Part shown: positions 9,296-17,469 of the stretch, piece by piece
Layout: every line of letters begins with the position of its first letter
Position numbering within the stretch: the first letter of the stretch is position 1
NCBI RefSeq assembly: GCF_003991205.1
Contig: NZ_RXOZ01000004.1
Location: forward strand, 54,512 to 118,511
DNA length: 64,000 bases
Direction of reading: 5' to 3'
DNA from: Georgenia sp. SYP-B2076
Lineage (GTDB): Bacteria; Actinomycetota; Actinomycetes; Actinomycetales; Actinomycetaceae
Program-made: the position numbers and the translations under genes
The notes under the pieces: model-generated
The model's input: the letters and a program-made list of their open reading frames with translations, nothing else
The model's database searches: none
What the model was told of the DNA's origin: nothing

Positions 9296-10425
9296 GCCGC
9301 CGGGGCGGTCCGTCCGGCCGGGGCGGCGCGGCGCCCGACGGCGGCGCCGGGCCCGACGGCCACGCGGGGCCCGACGGCGGCGCCGGCCACGACGGCCGCC
9401 GCGCCCTCCGGGGCACCGGAAAGCTCTCGGACCTGCCTGCGCAGGCGCCTCCCGGCTACCGCGAGGAGGTCCTCGCACGGATGCCGTCGCTGGGCGCGCT
9501 GTACGCCCGGGCGGTCGGGCGGACCCGCACCCTGGTCCTCTCCTCCGCACCGCTCGCACGCAGCGGCCTGCCCAAGGTCGTGCTCCGCGTGGACGGCGTC
9601 ACGGCGACGGCCGAGCAGCTCTCCGACTACCAGCACCTGGTCGGCGAGCCGGGCACCGACGTCCTGCCCGCCGGGTACGTGCACGTCCTGGCGTTCCCGC
9701 TGGCGATGGCGCTCATGGTTCGCCCCGACTTCCCGCTGCAGGTCCTCGGCATGGTCCACGTGGCCAACCGGGTCGAGCAGCACCGGGCGCTCCGTCTCGG
9801 TGAGGCGTTCACCGTGCGCGCGTGGGCGCAGGACGCGCGGGAGCACGCCCGTGGCACCGAGGTCGACCTCGTGGTCACCGTGAGCACGGCCCCGGGCACC
9901 GGCACCGGGGTCGGCCTCGGCGGCGTCGGTGAGGAGCTGTGGCGCGGGGTCTCCACGTACCTGGCCAAGGGGCGCCGTCCGCGGGATCTCGAGGTGGGCG
10001 GGTCCGCCCCGCCCGCGCCGGACGAACGGCCGGCCGCAACCTCGCCGGACGATCGGGCCGCACGCGCGCCGGACGAGCGGTCCGCCGCACCCGCCGCCCT
10101 GTGGCACCTGCCGGCCGACGCCGGGCGCGCCTACGCCGCCGTCTCCGGGGACCGCAACCCCATCCACGTCTCGCGGCTGGGTGCCCGCCTCTTCGGCTTC
10201 CGTCGGCCGATCGCCCACGGGATGTACACCGCCGCACTGGCGCTCGCCGCAACGGCGCGGGACCGGGGCGAGGCCTTCGTCTGGACCGTCCACTTCGTCC
10301 GACCCGTCCTGCTGCCCGCGACGGTCGCCTTCGCCGCCGAGCGGACCGGCAAGGGGGTTCGTTACACGGCGTGGTCGCCCCGCTCGGGCAAGCCTCACCT
10401 GGGCGGCACCGTCACGCCGCTCTGA
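9292..10425 (+). CDS. MaoC-family (R)-specific enoyl-CoA hydratase, HtdX-like
   Basis: Double-hotdog hydratase of 377 residues acting on enoyl thioesters, third gene of the coupled lipid operon (GTG start inside the GTGA overlap). The first 40 residues are Gly/Asp/Pro rich and probably disordered. The hydratase-2 motif sits in the C-terminal hotdog as SGDRNPIHVSRLGARLFG followed by PIAHGM, giving the Asp and His of the catalytic dyad. A charged Pro/Asp/Arg-rich linker (about 240-272) joins the two hotdogs. Gene order matches htdX next to fabG4 in mycobacteria. Confidence 0.88.
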   Translation: MSRRGGPSGRGGAAPDGGAGPDGHAGPDGGAGHDGRRALRGTGKLSDLPAQAPPGYREEVLARMPSLGALYARAVGRTRTLVLSSAPLARSGLPKVVLRVDGVTATAEQLSDYQHLVGEPGTDVLPAGYVHVLAFPLAMALMVRPDFPLQVLGMVHVANRVEQHRALRLGEAFTVRAWAQDAREHARGTEVDLVVTVSTAPGTGTGVGLGGVGEELWRGVSTYLAKGRRPRDLEVGGSAPPAPDERPAATSPDDRAARAPDERSAAPAALWHLPADAGRAYAAVSGDRNPIHVSRLGARLFGFRRPIAHGMYTAALALAATARDRGEAFVWTVHFVRPVLLPATVAFAAERTGKGVRYTAWSPRSGKPHLGGTVTPL

Positions 10426-10595
10426 CGTCGGCGCGCACCGTCGTCGCACGGTCCTTGGGCCGTCACGGGCCGTCCGGTGCGTCGCGGACGGCGTCCGGGC
10501 ACGGCCCCGAGCGCCGTGACCGGACGGCGAGCGCGAGGGGCAACCACCGCCGTCGTGTGACTCTCCCCACGCGTGGGACCGGCTCCGGCCGGGAG

Positions 10596-10662
10596 TTATC
10601 CACCCCCTTTTCCCACAGGCTTGTGCACATACCCACAGGCGCGCCGTTAGCGCTGTGGATAA
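10596..10662. promoter_or_regulatory. Cluster of DnaA-box-like sequences
   Basis: Within 67 bases lie TTATCCACC (10596-10604, one mismatch to TTATCCACA), TTTCCCACA (10609-10617), TTGTGCACA (10621-10629, one mismatch to the actinobacterial TTGTCCACA), ATACCCACA (10629-10637) and a perfect reverse-strand TTATCCACA (10654-10662). The density is far above chance in such GC-rich DNA. No dnaA, dnaN or other origin gene is adjacent, so a DnaA-titrating or DnaA-regulated site is more likely than the origin. Function is inferred. Confidence 0.5.
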
Positions 10663-10784
10663 CCTGTTCCATCCGTCCGCAACAGGTGTCGATGCGGGCG
10701 GCCTGGCCCGTCGGCCGCTACGCAGCGGCGGGGTCGGCCTCACCTGCGCGCTACACTCCCGCGCCCCGCGGGCCTCTCGTGGCC

Positions 10785-10815
10785 TTGACCTTGACGTTAC
10801 GTCAACGGGCATGCT
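10785..10815 (+). promoter_or_regulatory. MerR-type promoter with 19-base spacer and operator
   Basis: A -35 element TTGACC (10785-10790) and a -10 element CATGCT (10810-10815) are separated by 19 bases, the over-long spacer typical of promoters twisted open by MerR proteins. The spacer holds a perfect inverted repeat TTGACGT-T-ACGTCAA (10791-10805). It precedes the MerR/TipAS gene, which it presumably autoregulates. Confidence 0.7.
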
Positions 10816-10843
10816 GGACGGACACCGGGAGGAGGCGGCGAGG

Positions 10844-11581
10844 ATGGAGTGGTCGATCGGAGAGATCACCAAGGTCACGGGCACCACCAGCAGGACCCTG
10901 CGTCACTACGGCGACCTCGGGCTCCTCGAGCCCTCCAGGATCGGCCGGGGCGGCTACCGCTACTACGACGAGGACGCCCTCGTGCGGCTCCAGCGCATCC
11001 TGCTGATGCGCGAGCTGGGGCTCGGGCTGCCCGCGATCGGTGCGGTGCTCGCGGGCCGCCAGGACGTCGTCGGCGCGCTCGCCACCCACCTCGACCTGCT
11101 CCGGCGGGAGAAGGATCGGCTCGAACGGCAGATCGCGTCGGTGGAGGTCACCATCCGCAAGAGGAACGAAGGAGAAGAGCTGATGGCACAGGAGATGTTC
11201 GACGGCTTCGACCACACGACGCACAAGGACGAGGTCGAGCGGCGATGGGGCCAGGACGCCTACGCCAGGGGTGACTCGTGGTGGCGCTCGTTGTCCCCGG
11301 AGGAGAAGGCGGACTTCCAGCGACGGCACAGGGAGATCGCGGCCGACTACGCCCGCGCCCTCGCGGGCGGCGCCGACGTCGGGAGCGACGAGGTGCAGGG
11401 GATCGTCCGACGGCACCACGACTGGCTGGCGGTGAGCACCGGGCCCGTCTCCAAGGAGTACTTCCTCGGGCTCGGCGACATGTACGCGACCGACCCGCGG
11501 TTCGCGGCCAACTATGGCGGCGACGACGGTGCCCGGTACGTCCGCGACGCGATGCGCGTCTATGCCCGTCGGAACCTTTGA
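10844..11581 (+). CDS. MerR family regulator with TipAS ligand domain
   Basis: Regulator of 245 residues. The N-terminal winged helix (SIGEITKVTGTTSRTLRHYG, with GGYRYYDE as wing) is followed by a dimerisation coiled coil (about 75-115, ending KRNEGEE) and a C-terminal TipAS domain (about 125-245; DSWWRSLSPEEKADF and YVRDAMRVYA are recognisable), which in TipAL binds thiopeptide-type drugs. The ATG at 10844 is used because GGGAGGAGG lies about 10 bases upstream and the HTH then starts at residue 4; an ATG 33 bases upstream is in frame but less likely. TipAL makes a free TipAS from an internal start; the methionine after EGEEL is a candidate. No target gene other than itself is apparent nearby. 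Confidence 0.9.
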   Translation: MEWSIGEITKVTGTTSRTLRHYGDLGLLEPSRIGRGGYRYYDEDALVRLQRILLMRELGLGLPAIGAVLAGRQDVVGALATHLDLLRREKDRLERQIASVEVTIRKRNEGEELMAQEMFDGFDHTTHKDEVERRWGQDAYARGDSWWRSLSPEEKADFQRRHREIAADYARALAGGADVGSDEVQGIVRRHHDWLAVSTGPVSKEYFLGLGDMYATDPRFAANYGGDDGARYVRDAMRVYARRNL

Positions 11582-11698
11582 CCGACGCGCGACCGATCGC
11601 CGCGGGTCCACGACCGATCGCCGCGGAGCCGCGGCAACACCCGCCGCGGCAGCACCCGGCGAGGTAGCACCCGGGCGAGGCACCGCCCCGGCGAAGCG
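11582..11698. repeat. Short degenerate tandem repeats between convergent genes
   Basis: The gap between the convergent MerR and FHA genes holds two copies of CGACCGATCGCCGCGG (11590-11605 and 11611-11626, period 21), then a series of degenerate GCGGCA/GCACCCG units. No T-run terminator is visible. The repeats look like slippage products rather than a gene. Confidence 0.55.
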
Positions 11699-12541
11699 TC
11701 AGCCCGGTGCCGTCCCGGCGCGGGCCTGCAACGACGGGGGCGGCGGCGGGATCTCCGTGTCGATCCTCTTCTGGCGCCACCGCGCGAGGAGGTGCAGGGC
11801 GACCCCCGCGCCGATCAGCAGCAGCCCGAGTGCGGCGAGGGCCCAGCCCAGGTAGCCGGTCGGGAAGCCCGCGACGTCCCAGCCGAGGAGGCTCCCGGGA
11901 CGCCCGAACCGGTCCAGCACGCCCCCCGTCAGCCCGGCGAAGGCGAGCGCCCCGGCGGTGAGCACCACGGACCCCAGCACGAACAGCAGGGCGCCGATCC
12001 AGATGAGGCGCCGGGACCTCGCCCTGGTCGCCGCGACCTCGCGCAGGAGGTCGGCGCGTCGCGCGACGACCAGCCCCGCGTACTCCTCGGGTCCCACGTC
12101 GGGAGCAGCCACGTCGGCCTCCTGGTTCGTCTCGAAGAGCGCCAGCGGGTCGGCCGACGCGCTCGCGGGCTCCGCCGCGGCGGCGTCGGCGCCGTCGGCG
12201 GCGTCGTCCAGCGTCCCGAACCGGAGGCGCACGTCCGCGAGGGTGATGACGTCCCCCGGGGCCACCTCCCGCCCGTCCGCCACCGACACGCCGTTGACGA
12301 AGGTGCCCACCATGGAGCCGAGGTCCTGGACGACGACGACACCGTCCTGGCGCCGGAGCGCGGCGTGGGTGGGGCTCACCTGCGGGTCGTCGAACCGGAC
12401 GTCGCACGTCTCGGCCCGGCCGAGCACGAGGCGGTCCTGGGTCAGCAGGATGCGGTCCCCCTGGTGCGCGCCCCAGCTCAGCACGTCCACGTAGGGGGTG
12501 CCCGGCCGGTGCTCGGGCAGGGCGGCTTGTGACTGCGTCAT
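11699..12541 (-). CDS. FHA-domain membrane protein
   Basis: Protein of 280 residues with an N-terminal forkhead-associated domain (about 20-110) that should bind phosphothreonine peptides: the motifs LGRAETCDVRFDD, VSPTHA and DLGSMVGTFVNG are present. An acidic Ala/Asp linker follows, then two C-terminal hydrophobic segments (about 185-210 and 230-255) and a Pro-rich tail, so the FHA domain faces the cytosol. The ATG at 12541 has GGAGGGG 5 bases upstream. It suggests a membrane-anchored partner of a Ser/Thr kinase; no kinase gene is in the window. Divergent from the ABC-F gene. Confidence 0.82.
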   Translation of the reverse strand: MTQSQAALPEHRPGTPYVDVLSWGAHQGDRILLTQDRLVLGRAETCDVRFDDPQVSPTHAALRRQDGVVVVQDLGSMVGTFVNGVSVADGREVAPGDVITLADVRLRFGTLDDAADGADAAAAEPASASADPLALFETNQEADVAAPDVGPEEYAGLVVARRADLLREVAATRARSRRLIWIGALLFVLGSVVLTAGALAFAGLTGGVLDRFGRPGSLLGWDVAGFPTGYLGWALAALGLLLIGAGVALHLLARWRQKRIDTEIPPPPPSLQARAGTAPG

Positions 12542-12679
12542 CGCAACCCCTCCACGGCGAGGCGCCTGCGGCGTCCGCCTGAGAAAATTGTGCGCGCCCG
12601 GGGGCGGCAGCAACAGTGGGCCGGGCGCGATTCTTCTCGCCGGATCGTGGCGCCCGGGCGGCCCCGTACCCTTGCAGGC

Positions 12680-14359
12680 ATGCCCGCCACCCTTCACGTC
12701 TCCGGCTTCGGCGCCGCCCAGGGGGCCCGGCAGCTGTTCTCCGACCTGACCGTCACCATCGCCCCCGGGAACGTGTGGGGGCTCGTCGGTGCGAACGGCG
12801 CCGGCAAGTCGACCCTGCTCACCGCGCTCGCCGGGTTGCCCGCCAGCGCGGAGCTCGAGGGCCGGACCACGCTCGCCCCGCCGTCGGCCACGATCGGCTA
12901 CCTGTCCCAGGAGCCGGACCGCCGCCCGGGCGAGACGGTCCTCGCGCTGCTCCACCGCCGCACCGGTGTGGCCGGCGCGGCCGCCGCCATGGACGCCGCC
13001 GCGGAGGCCCTCGCCGAGCACCCCGAGAGCGCCGCCGTCGCCGAGACGTACTCCGAGGCCCTGGAGCGCTGGCTCGCTTTGGGCGGGGCGGACCTGGACG
13101 AGCGCGCCGCGGCCGTCGCGGCCGACGTCGGCCTCGGGGTCGACCTCGGCGCCCAGATGAGCACGCTGTCGGGCGGGGAGGCCGCGCGCACGTCCCTGGC
13201 GACCCTGCTGCTCTCCCGCTACGACATCCTGCTGCTCGACGAGCCCACGAACGACCTCGACCTCGCGGGCCTGGACCGGCTCGAGCGCTTCGTGCAGGCC
13301 TCCCGCGCGCCGCTCGTCATCGTCAGCCACGACCGCGAGTTCCTCGCCCGCAGCGTCACGGGCATCATCGAGCTCGACATCGCCCAGCGGCAGGTCACCG
13401 TGTACGACGGGGGCTACGACGCCTACCTCGCCGAGCGTGCGCTCGCGCGCCAGCACGCCCGCGAGGACTACGAGCAGTACGCCGGTCGCCTCGGGGACCT
13501 CACCGCTCGCGGGCAGATGCAGCGGTCGTGGGTGGACAAGGGCGTGCGCAACGCGCGCAAGAAGGCCGCCAAGGAGTCCGACAAGCACGTCAAGGCCCGG
13601 GCCGTCTCGCGCACCGAGAAGCAGGCGGCCAAGGTGAGCCAGACCGAGCGGGCGATCGAGCGGCTCGAGGTGGTCGAGGAGCCGCGCAAGGAGTGGGAGC
13701 TGCAGATGTCCATCGCGGCCGCCCCCCGCAGCGGGACGGTCGTGGCCACCCTCGACGGCGCCGTCGTCCGCCGCGGCGGTGACGCTCCCGGCCACGCCTT
13801 CACCCTCGGCCCGGTCACCGCCCAGGTGGACTACGGCGACCGCATCGTCATCACCGGCGCCAACGGCGCGGGGAAGTCCACCCTCCTCGGCCTGCTCCTC
13901 GGGCGCGTCGACCCCGACGCGGGCAGGGCCTCCCTGGGCTCCGGCGTCGCCGTCGGTGAGGTGGACCAGGCGCGGGCACTGTTCAACGGGACCGAGCCGC
14001 TGGCGCTGGCGTTCGGCCGCCTGCTGCCCGACTGGCCCGAGGCGGACGTGCGCACCCTGCTGGCGAAGTTCGCGCTGGGCGGGGAGCAGGCGGTCCGCCC
14101 GTCCTCGTCCCTCTCCCCCGGCGAACGCACGCGCGCCGCCCTGGCGCTGCTGCAGGCGCGGGGCGTGAACCTCCTCGTGCTGGACGAGCCGACGAACCAC
14201 CTCGACCTGCCGGCCATCGTCCAGCTCGAGCAGGCGATCGAGTCCTTCCCCGGCACGGTGCTGCTGGTCACCCACGACCGCCGGATGCTGGCCGACGTCC
14301 GCGCCACCCGTCGGTGGGAGCTCGACGCGGGCCGGCTCACCGAGCTGCCCCTCGACTGA
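12680..14359 (+). CDS. ABC-F family ATPase
   Basis: Cytosolic protein of 559 residues with two ABC ATPase domains and no membrane segment, as in ribosome-associated ABC-F proteins. Domain 1 has GANGAGKST, LSGGEAART and LLLDEPTNDLD; domain 2 has GANGAGKST, LSPGERTRA and LVLDEPTNHLD; the interdomain linker is long, basic and helical (about 255-345). ABC-F members either act in translation (EttA-like) or protect ribosomes from antibiotics, and sequence by eye does not decide. A TACCCT box lies 7 bases before the ATG with no Shine-Dalgarno, so the mRNA is probably leaderless. Confidence 0.9.
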   Translation: MPATLHVSGFGAAQGARQLFSDLTVTIAPGNVWGLVGANGAGKSTLLTALAGLPASAELEGRTTLAPPSATIGYLSQEPDRRPGETVLALLHRRTGVAGAAAAMDAAAEALAEHPESAAVAETYSEALERWLALGGADLDERAAAVAADVGLGVDLGAQMSTLSGGEAARTSLATLLLSRYDILLLDEPTNDLDLAGLDRLERFVQASRAPLVIVSHDREFLARSVTGIIELDIAQRQVTVYDGGYDAYLAERALARQHAREDYEQYAGRLGDLTARGQMQRSWVDKGVRNARKKAAKESDKHVKARAVSRTEKQAAKVSQTERAIERLEVVEEPRKEWELQMSIAAAPRSGTVVATLDGAVVRRGGDAPGHAFTLGPVTAQVDYGDRIVITGANGAGKSTLLGLLLGRVDPDAGRASLGSGVAVGEVDQARALFNGTEPLALAFGRLLPDWPEADVRTLLAKFALGGEQAVRPSSSLSPGERTRAALALLQARGVNLLVLDEPTNHLDLPAIVQLEQAIESFPGTVLLVTHDRRMLADVRATRRWELDAGRLTELPLD

Positions 14360-14373
14360 GACGGGGCGGCCGC

Positions 14374-14937
14374 CTACGCGGCTCGGTTCTCGACCTTGAC
14401 CGCCGAGACCTCGAACTCCAGGGTGATCTTCTCGGAGACGAGGACCCCACCGGTGTCCAGCGCCCGCTGCCACTCCAGGCCCCAGTCGCGCCGGTTGACG
14501 CGGCGGGTGCCCTCGAAGCCCGCGCGCAGGGCGCCGTCGGCGTCCCGGTGGACGCCGACCAGGTCGAGCGGGACCGCGACCTGCTTCGTGACGTCCCGGA
14601 TCGTGAGGTCCCCGACCACCATGTAGGTGTTCTCCTCGACCTCGTCCACGGAGGTGCTCCGGAACACGATCTCCGGGTACCGCTCGGCGTCGAAGAAGTC
14701 GGGGCTGCGCAGGTGCGCGTCGCGCTGGGCGTTGCGGGTGTCGACGCTGGCGGTCTTCAGCCGCACCGTCACGGTGGACCGCGAGGGGTCGCCGGCGTCG
14801 ACGTGGACGAGCCCGTCGACGTCGTTGAAGGAGCCGCGGACCTTCGTCACCATCGCGTGACGCGCCGAGAACCCGATCCGGGTGTGGGCGGGATCGAGGA
14901 TCCAGTCACCGCTGAGCTCCGCACCGAAGTCTGCCAT
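14374..14937 (-). CDS. YceI family polyisoprenoid-binding-like protein
   Basis: Lipocalin-like protein of 187 residues. The YceI signature is clear: WILDPAHTRIGFSARHAMVTKVRGSF at the N-terminus (long aromatic/His strand), then DGLVHVD, FFDAERYPEIVFRS and a C-terminal strand ending VSEKITLEFEV. There is no signal peptide, so this is a cytoplasmic member rather than the periplasmic E. coli type. GAGGAGGG lies 5 bases upstream of the ATG. The stop lies 14 bases from the convergent ABC-F stop. Ligand unknown; the family binds isoprenoid chains. Confidence 0.9.
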   Translation of the reverse strand: MADFGAELSGDWILDPAHTRIGFSARHAMVTKVRGSFNDVDGLVHVDAGDPSRSTVTVRLKTASVDTRNAQRDAHLRSPDFFDAERYPEIVFRSTSVDEVEENTYMVVGDLTIRDVTKQVAVPLDLVGVHRDADGALRAGFEGTRRVNRRDWGLEWQRALDTGGVLVSEKITLEFEVSAVKVENRAA

Positions 14938-15108
14938 CGGTCCCTCCTCGGTCAAGGCCCGCACCCGTGCACGACCCGCCTCGCTGGACTCTACCGCCGA
15001 GGCCCGCACTCCGGGCCTCTTCGGCCACGCCGGCACCGGGCCGCCCGTAGACTGCCAGCCCATCGACGGCGCAGCCGGCCGCCGACAACCGGTCACAAGG
15101 GTGTGGTT

Positions 15109-16224
15109 ATGAAGGTTGCGGTCCCTCGTGAGGTCAAGGACACGGAGCTGCGGGTGGCGATCACGCCCTCCGGGGTCCACGAGCTGGTCCGGCACGGGCA
15201 CGAGGTCGTCGTCGAGGCCGGCGCGGGCTCGGGCTCGGCCCTCACCGACGCCGACTTCGCGGCCGCCGGCGCCACGATCCTCCCCTCCCCCGACGACGTG
15301 TGGGCGGCCGGGGAGCTGGTGCTCAAGGTCAAGGAACCGGTGCCGTCCGAGTACCACCGCATGCGGGCGGGGCAGGTGCTGTTCACGTACCTGCACCTGG
15401 CGGCCGACCGGGCGCTGACCGAGGAGCTGCTGGCCCGCAGCGTCACCGCCATCGCGTACGAGACCGTCCAGCTGCCGGACCGCTCGCTGCCCCTGCTCGC
15501 GCCGATGAGCGAGGTGGCGGGCCGGCTGGCCCCGATGGTCGGCGCGCACACCCTCATGAGCGCCGAGGGCGGACGCGGCGTCCTGCTCGGCGGCGTCTCG
15601 GGCGTGTACGCCGCCAAGGTCGTGGTCATCGGCGCCGGGGTCTCCGGGATGAACGCCGCGGCCATCGCCATCGGGATGCAGGCCGACGTGCTGCTCCTGG
15701 ACCGCGACATCGCCAAGCTGCGCCACGCCGACGCGATCTACCAGGGTCACTGCCAGACGGTCGCGTCGAACGCCTACGAGATCGAGCGCGCGATCTCGGA
15801 CGCGGACCTGGTCATCGGCGCCGTGCTCCTCGCCGGCGCGAAGGCGCCGATGCTGGTGAGCAACGAGCAGGTGAGCCGGATGAAGCCGGGCAGCGTCGTC
15901 GTCGACATCTCGATCGACCAGGGCGGGTGCTTCGAGAGCTCCCGGCCCACCACGCACACCGACCCGACCTACCGGGTCCACGACTCCGTGTTCTACTGCG
16001 TGGGGAACATGCCCGGCGCGGTGCCGACCACGTCGACCTACGCGCTGACCAACGTGACCGTCCCGTACGCGCTGGAGCTGGCGGCGCTCGGGTGGCGGGG
16101 GGCGATGCGGGCCGACCGGGCGCTGGCGCTGGGGCTGAACACGCACGACGGCGCCGTCGTGTGCGCGCCGGTGGCCGCCGCGCACGGGCTCGAGGCCGTC
16201 GCGCTGGACGCCGTGCTCGCCTGA
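15109..16224 (+). CDS. ald: Alanine dehydrogenase
   Basis: NAD-dependent L-alanine dehydrogenase of 371 residues, the normal family length, which interconverts alanine with pyruvate and ammonia. It begins MKVAVPREVKDTELRVAITP; the substrate Lys is in LKVKEPVPSEY and the His in FTYLHLAAD; the Rossmann motif is VIGAGVSGMNAA, and NMPGAVPTTSTYALTN is the conserved C-terminal signature. The ATG at 15109 follows an AAGGGTG purine stretch. Monocistronic, with the inverted-repeat terminator at 16240-16335 just downstream. Confidence 0.96.
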   Translation: MKVAVPREVKDTELRVAITPSGVHELVRHGHEVVVEAGAGSGSALTDADFAAAGATILPSPDDVWAAGELVLKVKEPVPSEYHRMRAGQVLFTYLHLAADRALTEELLARSVTAIAYETVQLPDRSLPLLAPMSEVAGRLAPMVGAHTLMSAEGGRGVLLGGVSGVYAAKVVVIGAGVSGMNAAAIAIGMQADVLLLDRDIAKLRHADAIYQGHCQTVASNAYEIERAISDADLVIGAVLLAGAKAPMLVSNEQVSRMKPGSVVVDISIDQGGCFESSRPTTHTDPTYRVHDSVFYCVGNMPGAVPTTSTYALTNVTVPYALELAALGWRGAMRADRALALGLNTHDGAVVCAPVAAAHGLEAVALDAVLA

Positions 16225-16239
16225 CAGCTCCCTGGTGGT

Positions 16240-16335
16240 GCCGACAGGTCAAGTACTCACACGCGCGCGCCATGGCGCTGACAGGTCAAGTTCTCGCGCT
16301 GCGCGAGTACTTGACCTGTCGGCGCCCCCCTTTTT
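16240..16335 (+). terminator. Three-arm inverted repeat with T-run; terminator of ald
   Basis: A 19-base arm (16240-16258) is perfectly complementary to 16305-16323. A middle arm (16280-16299) repeats the left arm with one mismatch and also pairs with 16301-16320, giving a near-zero-loop 20-base hairpin. Five T (16331-16335) follow a C-run, so it can terminate ald. Left and middle arms compete for the same partner, giving two exclusive folds. A fourth partial copy, ACCTGTCGG, is at 16344-16352. It may be a dispersed intergenic element. Confidence 0.75.
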
Positions 16336-16383
16336 GCTTCACAACCTGTCGGTCCCCATTGCCTCACCAGGGAACGCGGCGTG

Positions 16384-17100
16384 TCACGCCCTGATGAGGG
16401 AGCCGAGCACCGAGGTGAAGAGCGCCAGGCCGTCGGTCCCGCTGCGCGGCGCACCGCCCATGTCCGGGCCGAAGCCCTGCTCGACGGCGTGCTCCGGGTG
16501 CGGCATCAGGCCCACGACGTTGCCGCGCGCGTTGCTCACGCCGGCGATGTCGCGCGCGGAGCCGTTGGGGTTGACGCCCTCGTAGCGGAACACCACCTGG
16601 CCCTCGCCCTCGATGCGGTCGAGGGTGGCCTCGTCGGCCACGAAGCCGCCCTCGCCGTTCTTCAGCGGGATGGTGATGACCTGGTCGGCCCGGAGGTCGG
16701 AGGTCCACGCGGTGCGGTCGCTGACCACGCGCAGCTGCTGGTCCCGGCAGATGAACCGCTGGTCCTCGTTGCGGATGAGCGCGCCGGGCAGCAGGTGCGC
16801 CTCGCACAGGATCTGGAAGCCGTTGCAGATGCCCAGCACCGGGAGGCCGCCCCCGGCGGCGGCGACGATCTCCGTCATGACCGGGGCGAAGCGGGCGATG
16901 GCGCCGCAGCGCAGGTAGTCGCCGTAGGAGAACCCGCCCGGCAGGACGACGGCGTCCACGCCGTGCAGGTCCGCGTCGGCGTGCCAGAGGGCGACCGGCT
17001 CGGCGCCGGCCAGGCGCACGGCGCGCTGGGCGTCGCGGTCGTCCAGGGTCCCGGGGAAGGTGACGACGCCGATGCGGGCGCCGCTCGCGGTCGCGGCCAT
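16384..17100 (-). CDS. purQ: Phosphoribosylformylglycinamidine synthase, glutaminase subunit
   Basis: Class I glutamine amidotransferase of 238 residues that supplies ammonia to PurL for FGAM formation in de novo purine synthesis. The triad is visible: Cys92 in LGICNGFQ, His201 and Glu203 in [19 protein letters not shown] is the PurQ signature. The ATG at 17100 overlaps the purS stop (ATGA). The size is that of the small-subunit form that needs separate PurS and PurL; purL is not in the window. Confidence 0.96.
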   Translation of the reverse strand: MAATASGARIGVVTFPGTLDDRDAQRAVRLAGAEPVALWHADADLHGVDAVVLPGGFSYGDYLRCGAIARFAPVMTEIVAAAGGGLPVLGICNGFQILCEAHLLPGALIRNEDQRFICRDQQLRVVSDRTAWTSDLRADQVITIPLKNGEGGFVADEATLDRIEGEGQVVFRYEGVNPNGSARDIAGVSNARGNVVGLMPHPEHAVEQGFGPDMGGAPRSGTDGLALFTSVLGSLIRA

Positions 17101-17357
17101 CAGTGCGTGGCCCCCGCCTCGTAGACGCCCACGACGTCCTCGATGATCGGGTTCGACAGCGCCGTCTCGGCCGCCTTCCTGGCGGACTCGAGCAGCTCGG
17201 GGGTGACGGCACCCTCGACGTTGAGCTCGAACCGCTTGCCCTGGCGGACCCCGGTGAACTGGTTCAGGCCCAGCCGCGGCAGCGCCCCCGCGACCGCCTT
17301 GCCCTGGGGGTCCAGGATCTCGGGCTTGGGCATGACCTCGACGACGATGCGTCCCAT
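17100..17357 (-). CDS. purS: Phosphoribosylformylglycinamidine synthase subunit PurS
   Basis: Small 85-residue subunit that bridges PurQ and PurL in the FGAM synthase complex. It begins [22 protein letters not shown], the typical PurS start with the DPQG turn, and contains [21 protein letters not shown] lies 7 bases before the ATG. Its stop overlaps the purQ start, so the two subunits are made together. Confidence 0.95.
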   Translation of the reverse strand: MGRIVVEVMPKPEILDPQGKAVAGALPRLGLNQFTGVRQGKRFELNVEGAVTPELLESARKAAETALSNPIIEDVVGVYEAGATH

Positions 17358-17469
17358 TGCTGTGCTCCTGCGTGTGTCGGACGACGGCGCACCCAGGGTA
17401 ACCGCTGCCGTCGGGAGGCCGCGGAGCCGTCCGCACCCGCGAGACGACCGCGCGCCGGCGCGGGCCCGG

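Larger units (their letters stand above)
10426..10843. other. Long gene-free stretch (418 bases)
   Basis: No convincing gene. It holds several short inverted repeats after the MaoC stop, a perfect 12-base palindrome CCCACGCGTGGG (10566-10577), the DnaA-box-like cluster (10596-10662) and the MerR promoter (10785-10815). A 69-codon leftward frame at 10463-10672 runs through the DnaA-like sequences and shows no protein-like features. Confidence 0.7.

Noticed and set aside
10463..10672. 69-codon leftward frame over the DnaA-like boxes
   Set aside because: No Shine-Dalgarno, no homologous-looking pattern, and it overlaps regulatory-looking DNA.
10426..10843. Chromosomal origin of replication
   Set aside because: No dnaA, dnaN, gidB or parAB nearby and no AT-rich unwinding region.
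16240..16352. CRISPR array
   Set aside because: Copies are inverted, unevenly spaced and only three to four; no cas genes.
16384..17436. 350-codon version of purQ starting upstream
   Set aside because: The extension is an out-of-frame reading of purS; the ATGA overlap start at 17100 gives the normal PurQ length.
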